From NCBI GenBank assembly GCA_011009095.1, contig VTPC01091285.1:62001-126000 (forward strand): a DNA stretch of 64,000 nt, in the 5' to 3' direction. Numbering within the stretch: the stretch's first letter is position 1; every line of letters starts with the position of its first letter. Below the pieces are notes generated by a model that saw nothing but the letters and a program-made list of their open reading frames with translations, did not search any database and was not told where the DNA came from. The position numbers were made by a program, and so were the translations under genes. The stretch comes from Ignelater luminosus (taxonomy: Eukaryota; Arthropoda; Insecta; Coleoptera; Elateridae). Of the stretch, positions 11,840-24,222 are shown piece after piece.

Positions 11840-14520
11840 TTCGATTTAATTGTTAGACTAAATTATTTGTTTCCTAAGCTCTTGGTAAAGAGTACTCGGT
11901 TTTAGTTCAAGATTGTTTAAAATAATTGATTAAGGTACCTGTTTGATATTGTTTCACATTATCTATTTAAAAATGTTCACAGTTTCTCATAGTTTGACGT
12001 TCTATTCTTGCTATGTATACACATTTAGCTTGTTTGCTCCATTTTTATTTGTAATTACCTGGTTGTTTGAATGTTTTTCTGGTCATTTTGGACTTCTCAC
12101 ATGTGTAAAAAATGCTACGATCTTGGGTATTGAACACTTGGGAAAAGTCAGAATGAGATTTTGTTTCATAGATAATAAGGGACCTTCCGATTCATACAGT
12201 TATTTCCTGATTTTAACGTACATATATGATTTTGTAAAACTAGACATTCTAATTTTTTAATTTTTCCAGTTTTAAGAAGACTAAAAAGCAAGGAGGTGTA
12301 CAGGAGCACTGATTTTTCTCCACAAAAATCCTATTTAAGCTTTTGCTTTAAAATAATTAGAAGAACTGAAATCCGTACGGTGTGTGAACCAATTCTACAC
12401 CCTGTATAATAAATTGAACTTGAAGTGTAGACCTGTGATTTTTTTACTCCTTCTGAAATCTAAGTACGCGCTTTTGTTAAATATTACTTAAATTATAAGT
12501 TTGTTTCTAGGCATAATTTTTTATTTTAAGACATGTTTGAGTACTAATTACAGCACAACGTAGACACGGCTGCGGCTGCGGCAATTGTAACGATTAAAAG
12601 TTTTCATGGCTTAAAAATTCGAAGAGCAGAACAAGAGTTTTTTGATACCTTTGATGTGTTGTTCAGTATGTATAGTCACATCGGTATGCTAAACTCAGCT
12701 TTATTATTTTTATTTTCAATACAAATCCTAATTTATTAGCTACATCAATCGGATATTTCAACATAGCTATGCTTTGATTGACCTTAATATCTAAATACTC
12801 ATTTTTACATAAAATTGAGTTTCAGTATTTTTTAGCGAGATTTCAAGCACTGTTGTACAATTCGTTGGATTGTAAATCAGGCTGTTGAGGAATCTACAGA
12901 CATATACAATTCAAAGAAAACCCAAGATGAAACTTTGCGAGTTTTTAATATTTTTCTATATGTAAGGTCAACTCGACTCAGTAATGTTACAAAATATTTT
13001 ATGTTTTTGTGTTTAGTGTTTGGTTTAATGATCGATTCTACATTATACAAGTATACCCAATTTCAAATTTAATTAAAATAATATTAGATAATGCAGATAG
13101 ATATAAACCATTTTGGTTTAATTTCTTTAATGTACTTGTAATATTTTTATAACGAAGAAGAAAATGGCATGATTTAAAAAATATTTAAAACAGCCCACAG
13201 AAATTCTGTACAAAAAAAATGATGCCCTGTCGAAGACGTTTAAAATTCTCGTTTGCTTTCGCACTGTACAATTCCCTTGCTACAGAATCAAAAAGTCTTA
13301 AATACTAATGAAATAGCTATGTTCAATTCCAGTCTAAATGATAAATTTCCAAACATGTATTAAAAAGAATCCCCAATCACATTTATTTTAAATGCCATTT
13401 TCCGGTCACTTTCTCACCCTCTAGTTTGAAGAAGTGTAATTTAAAAAAAACCCTCAGTTCTCTGTGTCATCTCCAGTGCAAGTTACTGCGCTTCCAAACA
13501 AAGCTATTCATTTTCTTAACGTTACTAAACATTCTTTTTACTAAATTTTAGTATTCCCTGGTGCAGTTATTTCGTCCACCCTTACTATATGTGAAACCGA
13601 ACCCCGCTTTTTTTAATTTCTTTTCTGTCGCAGAGGCTTAGTCCATTACACCCTCTGTTCTATTTTTTCTTGTCTCATTTTAGTTAATTGTTTCGATATA
13701 TTTTTCTCAACTGTTGTCATTTTTGTGTCAGCAGCAAAGAAACGAGCTTATTGCTAGTGAAATAAATTGGTCGAGAAAAGATACAGAGCGTTGATTGAAT
13801 TTTTATTTTTGTTCTTTTTTTATTTGGAACGCAATCTAGTTTTTAATTTGTATCATGCTATAAAATCGAAGACTCAAAATGCGTTTCATTAGAACAAATC
13901 TACTGAACTGTATCCATGACATACAAATAGAACTTTTGCAAAATTCGTTAATTTATTGTAAAAGAATAATTAAGTAGAAATTTAATTAATTGTTAATTGA
14001 CTTTGAACTGTTGACAACTTCTCCACCAGTTTCTCTTTTTAGAATTAGCAATGTGTTTTATTAAGTACTTTGAAGGTAAATAAGTATGTTAAACTTTAGC
14101 TTAATGTTTAGTCTCTGTATTCCGAAGTTACCATTTATGAAATGACATAAATAATTCTAAAAACTAGTAGACATTGACCAAGGTGAAATCTAACTTACAC
14201 AATACTGACACATGTATACCACTATAGGTTTTGATCAGAAGAAGTTTTATACATAAATGTGGGCCAGATTTTGAAATCTTTTAAAATGACGTTGTGTTCT
14301 AGTAAGGAAATTTTATTTTTTTGATTGATTGGTTAGCTGATCGAAGAACATGCCGCTGTAAAGCACCAGACGCAGGCAGAAGTGATTCCAAAGTCTTGCT
14401 TTTTGATGTAAACAATTCTTGCCTCACTTCGTTTTATTGAAATTACTTTATCGTAAAGTAGCGCAACAAATCTTTCAATTGCATTAAATGTTGCTTCAGA
14501 CATTTAGACGGTTGCGAAAT
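11840..14520. other. Non-coding AT-rich stretch
   Basis: No gene, RNA or element is recognised. One CACCCTGTA (12397-12405) resembles the ends of several insect repeats, and a short GGCTGC triplet run lies near 12570. Confidence 0.5.
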
Positions 14521-14523
14521 TGC

Positions 14524-14800
14524 CTAGAAGTCTACATCAGAACATGATTTCCACGTCATGAAAGCAGAATGTTTGGTTTTTATGCCAAAAGAGGACGTGG
14601 TGTCACAGCCAGTAAAACTATGAAACAGTCTTACGCCTTGGCGCCTTTGTTTCCTACTACTGCCAAAGGGAGTCCACAATTCAAACCGCCCCCACCGTAA
14701 AAAGGACACTGCTAATAGTGCTATCAGTGCTAACGAATCAAAACATGCTACTATGTTTTCCATGGTACACTGAAAAATATAGAACGCGACAACAAAACAA
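14524..14800 (-). pseudogene. Fragment of repeat-borne TGCDTTS-motif protein
   Basis: The minus-strand frame ends with HSFTGCDTTSSFGIKTKHSA followed by FMTWKS. Upstream it reads DSLALIALLAVSF and ELWTPFGSSRKQR. From memory, this order (a D-L-L-hydrophobic strand, then LW-FG-GK-R, then HAFTGCDT-S-F--KGK--AW--W) is found in large uncharacterised proteins that are repeated many times in the genomes of insects, cnidarians and fish and are presumably carried by mobile elements. Function is unknown. The fragment covers only the end of that block. The DNA to the right (14.9-15.9 kb) gives no clear continuation. It looks broken and old. Confidence 0.5.
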
Positions 14801-15099
14801 TTTTCAGTTTGATTTGATTTTTGGCCACTAATTTGTGCACTTGGGTAATGGTTCTTGAGGTTCGGCCGATCAAAAATTACAAAGCAAAAGCATTGGTATC
14901 TCATTGAAATGCTAGAAATAAAACAATACAACTAATTCCTGTGTAATTTTTGAACCACCAACCTTAAGAATCAATGTCCAAGAACAAACTTTTGTTATTA
15001 CAACAGAGATCTCGCTAAAACAACCAAAATAAATGTTGAAAACGCCAAAGGGCCTTGTTTGGAATACAAAGCGGTTTCTGGAAAGATTTCTTGCTTTTA

Positions 15100-17400
15100 G
15101 CAAATTTATGTCTAGCTCAACAAAAACCTTTATGCCAGAAATAAAACTAAGTATGTTTTAACCAACAACGCATTTTCAAAAAATTACAATAATTCTAGTT
15201 AATTTAATAGAACAATCTTGCTATAGAAACATTTTTGGCAATCGTCTTTTTAACTAAAATGTAAGTTATCACAACCAGAAATTTTTTTGAGTGTAGAATA
15301 AGAACTGCAATGCATGTCCTAAACTGTTTGACTGTATAGCTTCGTCAAAGTTCGTTACAATTTGAGTGCACGCATCATCTTTCAAGGCATAGTTCCTTAA
15401 CAAAGTTTCTGCAAAAATCATTCCAAATCCAACACTTGTCTTTGCACCCCTACTGTACTTGCTACCTATAAAAAGATTTTGAGAATTTGAACAATATCGC
15501 TTTTTTGACAGCATCTTATTAACTCAACGTTTATTGATAAGGAGAATTTAATAAATTTCGCACTGAGAAAAAATATTAAAATGCACATTGCGGTTGGCGC
15601 TGATAATAAGTAGGTGAGAAAAAGCACCAGCGATTTCTGAAATTTTGAGTTGTACTTGCTGCTTCCGAACTCTTCTAGTAATTGAGTTACCTCAGTTCTC
15701 CGATCTCACAATGACCAAGTGATGACGAAGTAGTAGTAGTACCTTCATGCTTAATAAGTGCTCGTAGACCTGAACCACTGCAAATTCTGGAAAGCGGCTC
15801 CATGTCATCCACACTACAAAGTTGCCACATAGGAAATCTCTTTAAGATTTTTGACATGGACAGCAGACATCTCCCATAATTCTGATGTTGCAGTACAAAA
15901 AGACTGAATTTACTGAAAAGGTACCTAAAAAGGCAATATTCAGCGTAGTTTCAATAAAATACCCCATGTATATTAAGTGACATGAAGAAAAAACTTCTGT
16001 GCATATGCTGTGTAGTTGGAACATTTTGTGATAAAAAATCTGAATTCAGGAAGAACATAAATAACTTCTTTTAACGCCTTTTTTTCATTAGAAGATGTAT
16101 ACAACTTACGCAAATTTTAGTTTTGTTTCTTTAGTTACGGCAGAAAGTAAAAACCAAATTTAAATGTAAGTTGCAAAAAAATTCAAAGATTTGGTCTTTT
16201 ATATGAAACCAACTCTAGGTGTCACGTTGAGAAACAGTATATAGGTAAGTAATGGGTATTTGTAAAGTCGACTACATAACTTCTAAAAGTAATTAACCCT
16301 GGCATATATTGTAATCAAAAAGTCCTGTCATTTTTGTCTTAGCTATTGTGAACATCAGTGAACAAAAAAAAACACTGAGAACTGTTGGTTTTTATTGCAA
16401 GTAAACCATCAATTGAAAAATGCTTTTGGCATTTTAAAATCTATTTTTCATATTTGAATCTTGTAAATCAATTGTTTGAAATGGTATATCATACTGTAAA
16501 AAAATAGGCTGATGATGCATTTTGAGTGTGGAGAAGATAGTGGTGATTCTATTGCGTCAGTAAAATGATATGCTTGAACGAGTTGAAGACGATCTTTTTC
16601 TTTTAAGTACTAGGAAGGAAGGAAGGTAGCAAGAAGTACGAATGTTAATCTCTATACTGTTTGAGTTACGTTGATTTTCGTCTCTAGTTACAACATCAAA
16701 TTGGAGTAGATCTTCAATTCCTCAATAAGGTTGACAGACAAACGCTGCTTTACTAAGACTGCCGTGCTCAATTTTCATATATTTGGGCAGTTGAAAATAC
16801 ACATGCTGTATGAGCATAGCGTTTTAAACAGCAGTGCTCAGTAAGTGATGAATTTGAATTTTGTAACCACTTTTTTTTTAAAAACGTAGATTTTCAAACC
16901 CAACAAGACGTGTGGCTAATGAGCGACAGTGCACCAGCACATTCTAGCTGCATTGCACTCATTGTATTTAGATTCCATTTATGCCAATCGATGGATTGTC
17001 AGAATGTTGTGGTTTGCTTGACTGCTGTGCTCTTCTAAGTTAAATATGTGCGATTTCTTTTCGAGAGCACATGAAAAACATGATTTACCGCAATTTAATT
17101 TTTTGATTTGATTTCTTTGGCATATAGGGTCATTTCTAAAACTTTTTAAGTCCTTTATTATTCACCCTGTACAGGGCTTTCTTAGATATCTTCAATTTAT
17201 CTGTTTGTAGTATCCGATATGGTAGTATATTAAGGATTAATTAGCGAGGTATTGAAGTTGATGCCGATAGTTTTGATGTTGACTCAACACTAACGTGTAT
17301 TAAAAGCTTTGAGACAAATTTTTATTTACATTTCTAATAGATGGATCACTTTCATATGGTTACCATGGATGAAAGAACAATATAGTAACAATTGCCAAAA
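15100..17400. other. Non-coding stretch
   Basis: No recognisable gene. Short open frames on the minus strand (15269-15514 and about 15.6-15.85 kb) resemble no family I know. An AGT triplet run lies near 15730 and a GGAA run near 16613-16627. CACCCTGTA occurs at 17163-17171. Confidence 0.45.
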
Positions 17401-17419
17401 ATTGTCGCTCGAAACTGGT

Positions 17420-17875
17420 CTTTTATTGCAAAAGAAAAGACTGGAGTTCCGTATATTTGCGGAAAGGGTCAAGTGGGGCATCAATCGCCACTTCCAGGTG
17501 GCGCAACCGTCGGGGTCAAAAGTTATGGGCATTTTATGAGCGCCGCTACCATCTACAGACTTTCAATGATTTTGCAATTCAGATTAAGTTAGGTTAGGTT
17601 AGGTTGGGTTAGGTTGGGTTAGGTTAGGTAAGGTAAGGTTAAAAATGCATGGAAACTCAAAAGCGCAAGTGCCGTAATGCAAAATCATTGAGAGTCTGTG
17701 GGTGGTAGCAGCACTTGCTTATAAGATGCTCATAACTTTTGACCCCGACGGTTGCGCAACCTGAAAGTAAGTTCTTTGTGACTTTCTCTTCAAGCCCGAT
17801 CGATAGATATCCCACTTGACCCCTTCCGTAAGGTGCGAGCGTACGGAACTCGAACCATAGAAAAGAGCTCTCCTA
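17420..17875. mobile_element. Inverted-repeat element centred on a TTAGG array
   Basis: Two arms face each other. The left (about 17420-17580) contains GCGCAACCGTCGGGGTCAAA and TCAATGATTTTGCA. The right (about 17650-17875) contains the reverse complements at roughly 85% identity. The right arm also has an extra insertion of about 40 bp near 17775-17800. Between the arms lies an array of TTAGG-type pentamers. There is no coding region. It may be a foldback or MITE family that captured telomere-like repeats, or a head-to-head duplication at a former break. Confidence 0.7.
17584..17640 (+). repeat. Interstitial TTAGG (telomere-type) array
   Basis: About eleven pentamers in phase: mostly TTAGG, with TTGGG, TAAGG and TTAAG variants. 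TTAGG is the ancestral arthropod telomere repeat, absent from Diptera. The array is short, diverged and internal, so it does not mark a chromosome end here. Confidence 0.85.
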
Positions 17876-18459
17876 ACGTTCTTCAAGCAAGACCTACAGA
17901 AAAATCTTATGCGCTATTTATCCGAAAAGCCTATGGCACTTGGTGGAAAGTTGCTAACGAAGAACAACTGACTAAGAAAAAGGATCCATTAATAAATGAT
18001 CCGAGAAACTGATATCCTACAATTTAGACTCTTATGAAAACAGAGGACCTTTAGTTGCAATATAATTTTGTCTTCTTACTAATGACAAATGTTAAGTGCT
18101 TTCAGAAACAGTAAGAATATCCCAATCTGAAAACTAATCATTAACTCTGGCAATGCCATTTGTTGGTGGATGATCTTCGTCAATATCTAATTACAGTTTG
18201 TTTCTCAAGTAAATACGCAGACTTTATGGGTCAGACTTTACTTCTAACGTTTCTTAAGCTTTTTGATCTATATTAGTTTTTTGGGCTGGCCAAACTTTTC
18301 TATCTAGTTGAGATTTGCTGAACAATTAGATGTCTCGTGCCAATCAAGCTCTTCGAGACTGTGAAGGGATATTTTAATCTATTAGATTCAGAGTTTTGCA
18401 GATGATCAGATTTTTAATGATAAAAAAGTTTCTTTTACATTCGTTATTTTGCTTTAGGT

Positions 18460-18580
18460 TTAGAACGTTTTGACATCCAGCATTTTGGCTTTGATTCTGA
18501 TACATTGAAAATTGTTACTGATCAAGCTCCACAAATAAGAAACCTACATATCACACGCAATCTTAAGTTAGTGTTTTAGT
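18460..18580 (+). pseudogene. Possible hAT transposase fragment
   Basis: One plus-strand frame reads LGLERFDIQHFGF and then LKIVTDQAPQIRN. In hAT transposases of the BED-finger group, a short helix ending in ERFDI or a similar sequence comes just before a strand of the form (V/I)VTD-(A/G)-N(I/M), which carries a catalytic aspartate. The match is short, and neither flank adds further support. It is a relic at best. Confidence 0.3.
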
Positions 18581-18599
18581 TTTTCCAGTCTAGTTGGAA

Positions 18600-20160
18600 T
18601 TTTTTGGGCGAGAACGTATTTTTGACCCGCTGCGTTTTTTTCCCAAGCAGTTTGAGTTTAATCTTTACCTGAGGATACGTAACTGAAGATAAAAAAGCAT
18701 GCTACTGAAATTTTCTTTGAATTTAGAAATTAGAAAAAAATTGAACTAAGCTTTATGTTTCAGTTAATTAAAGATTATCATTGTTAACGATAAGTAGTCT
18801 ACTTGTAAGTTAGGGCCATGAATAACACATTATTAGGCTTTTAGTTTATTGTTTTGAACCCACATAGAAATATACATAAACAGTTACATGAATAAAAATA
18901 TTTTTCTTGATGTATAATACAATAAAGAATAAACATATGGGACATTTATGGCAGTAAAAATAATTTTTTATATGATCATACATATATTTCACGGCTTATA
19001 ATAAAAACAAACTAATGTTCCCTTGATAATCAACAATAAAATTTCAGATTTTGTAACAAATAACAAAAGCAGTGAAGCAAAACTGTAGAAGCTAAAGCTG
19101 CATTAAATCTCACTCCACAAACTCAGATCATCTTATTCGACGACCGAATTAAAGAAAAAGAAATTTTGGGGTAACTGCGTCTCGCGGGGATCAGCAACTA
19201 CTAGCGTCGGAATTGATACCGCTATATAAGTTAATAGCCGGAGACAAGATGTCGCTGATTAGGGGAGTCTTTCGGGCCAACGGCACACTTAACCCGCAGT
19301 GATGTGATGAAAAGATTCAGTTGTCTTTCTATTTGCAGCTGACTTAATACTGTTTTTGCTACTGTTTAACTTCACTGATTAAGATATAAAAGTCTCTTGT
19401 ATGTAGCTGAAGCAGCACTTCTATTGTGTTAAAATGGAAAATACTTTCAAAGTCATTTTTATAACTTACTAGAGATATACTTGCTAAGACTAAGCTAAGG
19501 AATATCGGCATGATAATCTAGTTTTTTTCCAATAATAAATAAGTGGATCGAGATTAAATTTTAAAAATGCACATAGTGGATTGACAGTAATGCAAAAAGA
19601 CAATAAAGAAAAATGAGAGAGGTAATGGATCTGCAGAACGTGATGGCTTACAGCAGCAACCCCTAAATGAGCTTAAGTTTTCAAATAAAACCAAATCGTG
19701 ATATCAACCTGGGATTCATAATGAAGAATTTTATAGTTCTCAGGAAAATTACAAATCTGTCCATTATTCTTCAGAAACATTTTTAGTTTCATATCCGGAG
19801 CATAAAATTCTGGGTTTTATATTTTATTTCGTTTTATTGAATTGGAAGCTCTGAAGTAACTACCATTGTAAAAATAATTTATTGTTTTCTGGGTTTTAAT
19901 CGATATAGTAAACTATAAAAGCATTTCATATTCTGAATTAATTAAGTGATAATTTTTTAAACAATCGAGTTATCTTTTAATGTACTGCAATTTTAATCCT
20001 ATTTTCATAGATCTGTGTGATACCACTAAATATTTCTCCTTATAAAATTATGAAATATAAATATATCAAGTGCCAATAAAAATTTATTTGTTTAAGACTT
20101 ACATCATTCGAGGGTTAATATTGTGAAGAAGCAGTTAATTTAGAATTATTTTGAAGCCAC
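18600..20160. other. Non-coding stretch with one GC-elevated patch
   Basis: No gene is recognised. A patch at 19130-19310 is clearly richer in GC and CpG than its flanks (it contains TCTCGCGGGGATCAGCAAC) and includes GCTATATAAG, but it has no long open frame. Confidence 0.4.
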
Positions 20161-20175
20161 GGATGCCAAAGCATA

Positions 20176-21464
20176 CGAGGGCTGTTTGACGGAAGCGTGA
20201 CTTTCCGCTAGATGGCGCTGATATCGGTAAATCGAAAACATTAGCATATACGTCAGTCTTTTAGAGGCTTAACCTCCAAATTTCATGTCAATCTGTGAAA
20301 TAGTATACATTTGACAGTCATAGAAATCAATCAAGTTTGTGCTATTTTGTAAATATGGAAAAACGTGAATTTCGTGTTTTAATTAAACATTATTTTTTAC
20401 GTGGAAAAACAGTGAAAGAAACTGAGGAGAAATTACGGAAATATTACGGTGAATCTGCTCCATCGCATGGAATGGTTTCCAAGTGGTTTAATTCATTTAA
20501 AACTGGCCGTATGAGCACTGACGATGGTGAACGCCCCGGGCCCTTACAAACGGTCACTACTAAGGAAATCGTTGACAAAATCCATAATATGGTAATGGCT
20601 GATCGACGTTTAAGTGCGCGAGATAGTTGATGCTGTTGGCATCTCAATCGAACGGGTGCATAATATTTTACACGAACATTTGCATATGAAAAAGGTATCG
20701 GCAAGATGGGTGCCGCGATTACTCACAGTGGACCAAATGAGAATTCGTGTTCAACCTTCAAATCAATGTTTGGTCATGTTACAACGTAATCCAGTTGAGT
20801 TTTTTCGCCGATATGTGACTGTTGACGAAACCTGGATCCACCACCATACCCCTGAGACAAAGGAACAGTGAAACAATGGATATCACCAGACGAACGTGCA
20901 CCAAAGAAGACTAAAATTGGTCACTCGGCTAATAAGGTCATGGCGACTATTTTTTGGGATTCTAAAGGCATAATCCATATTGACTATTTGGAAAGGGGTA
21001 AAACAATAACTGGCCAATATTATGCTGATTTATTGACCCGTTTTGATGTTATCTTAAAGAAAAAACGCCCACATTTGGCACGTAAGAAAGTGCTCTTTCA
21101 TTACGACAACGCCCCATCTCATTCATCTGCAATTGCAACCGCTAAATTGGTACAATTACGCTACGAACTGCTTCCCCATCCACCATACTCACCGGATCTG
21201 GCCCCAAGAGACTTTTTTTATTTCCGAATTTGAAAAAATCTCTCGCAGGAAAAAAATTCGCATCAAATGAAGAGGTTATTGCTGCAACGCAGGCCTATTT
21301 TGACGAGTTGCCAAAAGAACATTTCTCAGAAGGCTTAAAGAAATTGGAAAGTCGTTGGACTAAGTGTGTAGCACTTGAAGGGAACTATGTTGAAAAATAA
21401 TAAAAAAAATCTAGGCTAAACCTGTTCTTTATTGAAATGTCACACTTCCGTCAAACAGCCCTCG
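20176..21464 (+). mobile_element. Mariner transposon, near full length
   Basis: The ends are inverted repeats: CGAGGGCTGTTTGACGGAAG starts the left end at 20176 and its reverse complement closes the right end at 21464, with about one mismatch in the first 25 bp. TA flanks both sides (20174-20175 and 21465-21466), the target duplication expected for Tc1/mariner elements. The length of 1289 bp is standard for mariner. The interior encodes one DD34D transposase with frame breaks (see the next entry). The nearly identical ends suggest a fairly recent insertion, although the transposase is already inactive. Confidence 0.95.
20355..21400 (+). pseudogene. Mariner transposase (DD34D), frameshifted
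   Basis: The protein starts MEKREFRVLIKHYFLRGKTV, the usual mariner N-terminus with the first helix-turn-helix, and later has WVPRLLTVDQ. The catalytic residues are visible: the first D in VDETWIHHHTP (20824-20826), the second in HYDNAPSH (21105-21107), and the third in LAPRDFF (21210-21212), 34 residues after the second. A start six codons upstream (20337) is possible, but mariner proteins normally begin at MEKxEFR. Three single-base frame changes interrupt it: near 20625 (ARE|IVDA), near 20870 (KEQ|KQW) and in a T run near 21215 (DFF|LFPNL). The C-terminal part ends NYVEK followed by TAA at 21398-21400. The reconstructed length of about 348 residues is normal for the family. Confidence 0.93.
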
Positions 21465-22153
21465 TATTCAATAATTTCACTGCCTGTTGGTGACTTGAAG
21501 TTAGCCCCTTCTTCATCCTACTGCATGATCTACTCGATTTGTGTTTATTTGATCTCTCATTAGGAGTACTTTTTGTTATTTTAATAAAATGTTGAACAGA
21601 TCAACAAACACAAGTAAAACTAGATTAAGAAATAATAAATTCTGCTTTTGCGTCAATTTAATTTATGTGGCACATAATAAAATATATGATTAGCAGCATA
21701 AATTTCATATTTAATGCTTTATAGAGGAGTTTGTTACAGGAAGTTACACCTCTATTGGAAGGTAGCACATGCTGTTTCCCATGTCCTCAATTTTATTTGC
21801 TATTCGTTCACATACAGTGCAATAATTGCCATTATACGCACATTACCTACCACCTAAAGGTTTTATGAATGCCGTTTAAACCTACAAACATGTCATTTTA
21901 TGAAATTTCTACTTGTTGCGGTATATTATAGGTATCTATCCGTTATATTTAATAAATTTTAAGATAATAAATAAAATGATATCATGCAATATGTATATAT
22001 ATTAGCGTCGTAGTCAACGGTTAAATCTTGATTAGGTTAATATTTCTATAAGCAACAGTAAATGTAAAATAAATTGATTTCAAGAAGTAGCGATTATTAA
22101 CAGTATCTGTGAGTTTTTCTTTATTTGATACTGTTAATATACAGGGTGAAACA

Positions 22154-24222
22154 TTCAGGGCCGTAGCTAAACAAAATTTTATTATAGGCAAATCGTCATT
22201 TTTGCGCCCCCCTTCCGCAGTGCACTTACTACACTATGTTTAGTGAAAAAACTATTTTACTGTATGACGTTATATTTAAAAATAAATTTGCCATTTCTTA
22301 ATCGCACGTTTTACAATTAATTATTACTATTAATTAATTAACTAGCTATACATCAAATTAACAAAAAACTGGAAATAAATCTAGATTACAAACAATAAAA
22401 AAGCAGAAAAAACAAAACAAAATATACTAAACTGTGTTGCTGAGCCTCATTTTTAAAAATGACGCACCATTTAAAAACTCAAAATTAGCTCAGAGTTCAT
22501 TTAACTTTTCGTAACGATCACATAATTGGGAAACTATGGAATCCACAACGTGGAGTATTATTTGCCTTTGTTTCACATCTGGAGTCAAATTAGAGTCAGT
22601 TCCAAGCTCTTCGGGCAGGCATTTTTTTGATTTTCCTTTTGCTCATTTTTTTTAATTCTATGGGAATATCACACTTCTGGCATATATCCTTAGCAGCTCT
22701 CTCAGTTTTAGCAAAACAATTGTTTTTGTAATTCTTGATTTCTTCCAGTAATCCTTTGATATATTTGCACATTATATCAACTGTTACATTCTTCGTTTGT
22801 AGCAAAAGATTTACTTTATTAATGTTTTCCAAAACAAAATATCGAATAACCAAAAGAATTACAAATTTGAAATGCCTGAGGTTTTCTTTGAAAATTTTTC
22901 GCTCCAGTAGCAGTGTCCTCGGAGTAAATGGCTGGATCAGTCATTTCTTGCAGAAATGCTAGAAGGTCTTTGAATCAAGTGATCACTGTTCTTAGGGCTA
23001 ATGTTTTCGAAGACCACCTCGTGTCACCAAATCCTTTTAATGTTAATTTTAACGTACATTTAAGCCTGTCCCATCTCATTGTAGAGTGCACAAGGTATCC
23101 ATTAGGGTAGGCCTGGCCTCTCAATTTTGACTATCAAAACCCAAAACTGCTAAACCTTTTTCGAAGATATTAGCCACAGCATAACCAGTTTTCTCCTTTA
23201 TTTCTAAAAATTCTTAAAAACCGCCCTTCAATCGTAAACACATCCTTATTCTTTTTTACATATCTAATAATAAATAAAAATTATTCTGTATAAGATACGT
23301 CAGGAGTTGTATCCAAAATGACAGAGAAATAGTTGGCACTTGGTTTTATTTTTGATACAATTCTGTTTTTGACAGCAATTCCAACTATTGCAATAAGTTC
23401 GTTTTGAATTTGTGATAAGAAGTATTTTGCTGATTTGTTTTCCGAGCCCATGTACTATTTAACAATAGGGTCGTAATGGCGTAGCAGCTCTATTGTTTGT
23501 AAGAGTTTTTCGGAATTTATGTGCCAAATTTTTGAACGGATCCTCGCAATGCCTCATTGCTTCTTATGCAAAACTAAATTGCATCCAAAATGCATTTTAA
23601 AATATTTCTTTTTCGTTTCGGAAATAATCATTTTTTTGGATTTCTTCAGTAACAAAGTGATTTTGGTCGATATTTACTTGAAAAGTGTTTAAATCGATAG
23701 CGCATTTTTTATGGGAAGCTGGATTTTCATGCGATTTTTTTCTGGCACCAATGTTACGCCGGTCGCTAAAGCCTGTTTTCGGCATAGAGAATTGGGTACT
23801 GTCTAGTCCAAACAACAAACTATATTGCGTTTTACACAGTAAAAAATCCAATTCCTGTGAACATTATCTCCATTTGGAAAATTCTGTAGAAAGATTTTTC
23901 CGAAAACTGTCTATTCTTTGTCATAGAATAGCACTCTAGGGATCTTCACGTACAGGCCCTTTTGTTATCAAAATTGTTGACCATTAAAACCTAGCGTGCT
24001 TGTGTCAGTTATAAATTTAATAAAAATTCAATTCGTACTGCTACTATTCATTTGTTGTTTTAAAATGCCCAAAATTGCAGAGAACAGATAGTTTTGAACT
24101 GACGAATTATTTTTGTTATTTAGTTGCGTTTCTTTTAGTACGAAGAAATTACATTTTTCCCTAACGCCCCTTGCCTCTTGCGTCCCTAGGCGGGTGCCTA
24201 CTCTGCCTACCCATAGCTATCG
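22154..24222 (-). mobile_element. Decayed hAT-type (ZMYM1-like) transposon
   Basis: The left edge begins CAGGGCCGTAGCTA and the right edge, read inwards, gives GATAGCTATGGGTAGGCA followed by a GC-rich CCTAGG segment. Such ends are typical of hAT elements of the ZMYM1/TTF-finger group. Minus-strand frames between them match the transposase. Near 23.75 kb is the TTF-type finger tail (RRNIGARKKSHENPASHKK). Near 23.05 kb is GDTRWSSKTLALRTVI, the D-T-R-W motif of this group. Near 22.8 kb is VLENINKVNLLLQTK, the conserved helix after it. Stops and frameshifts occur throughout, so it is inactive. An 8-bp duplication could not be found. Confidence 0.75.

Noticed and set aside
17584-17640. A true chromosome end
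   Set aside because: The array is only about 57 bp, is diverged and lies inside continuous sequence between inverted arms.
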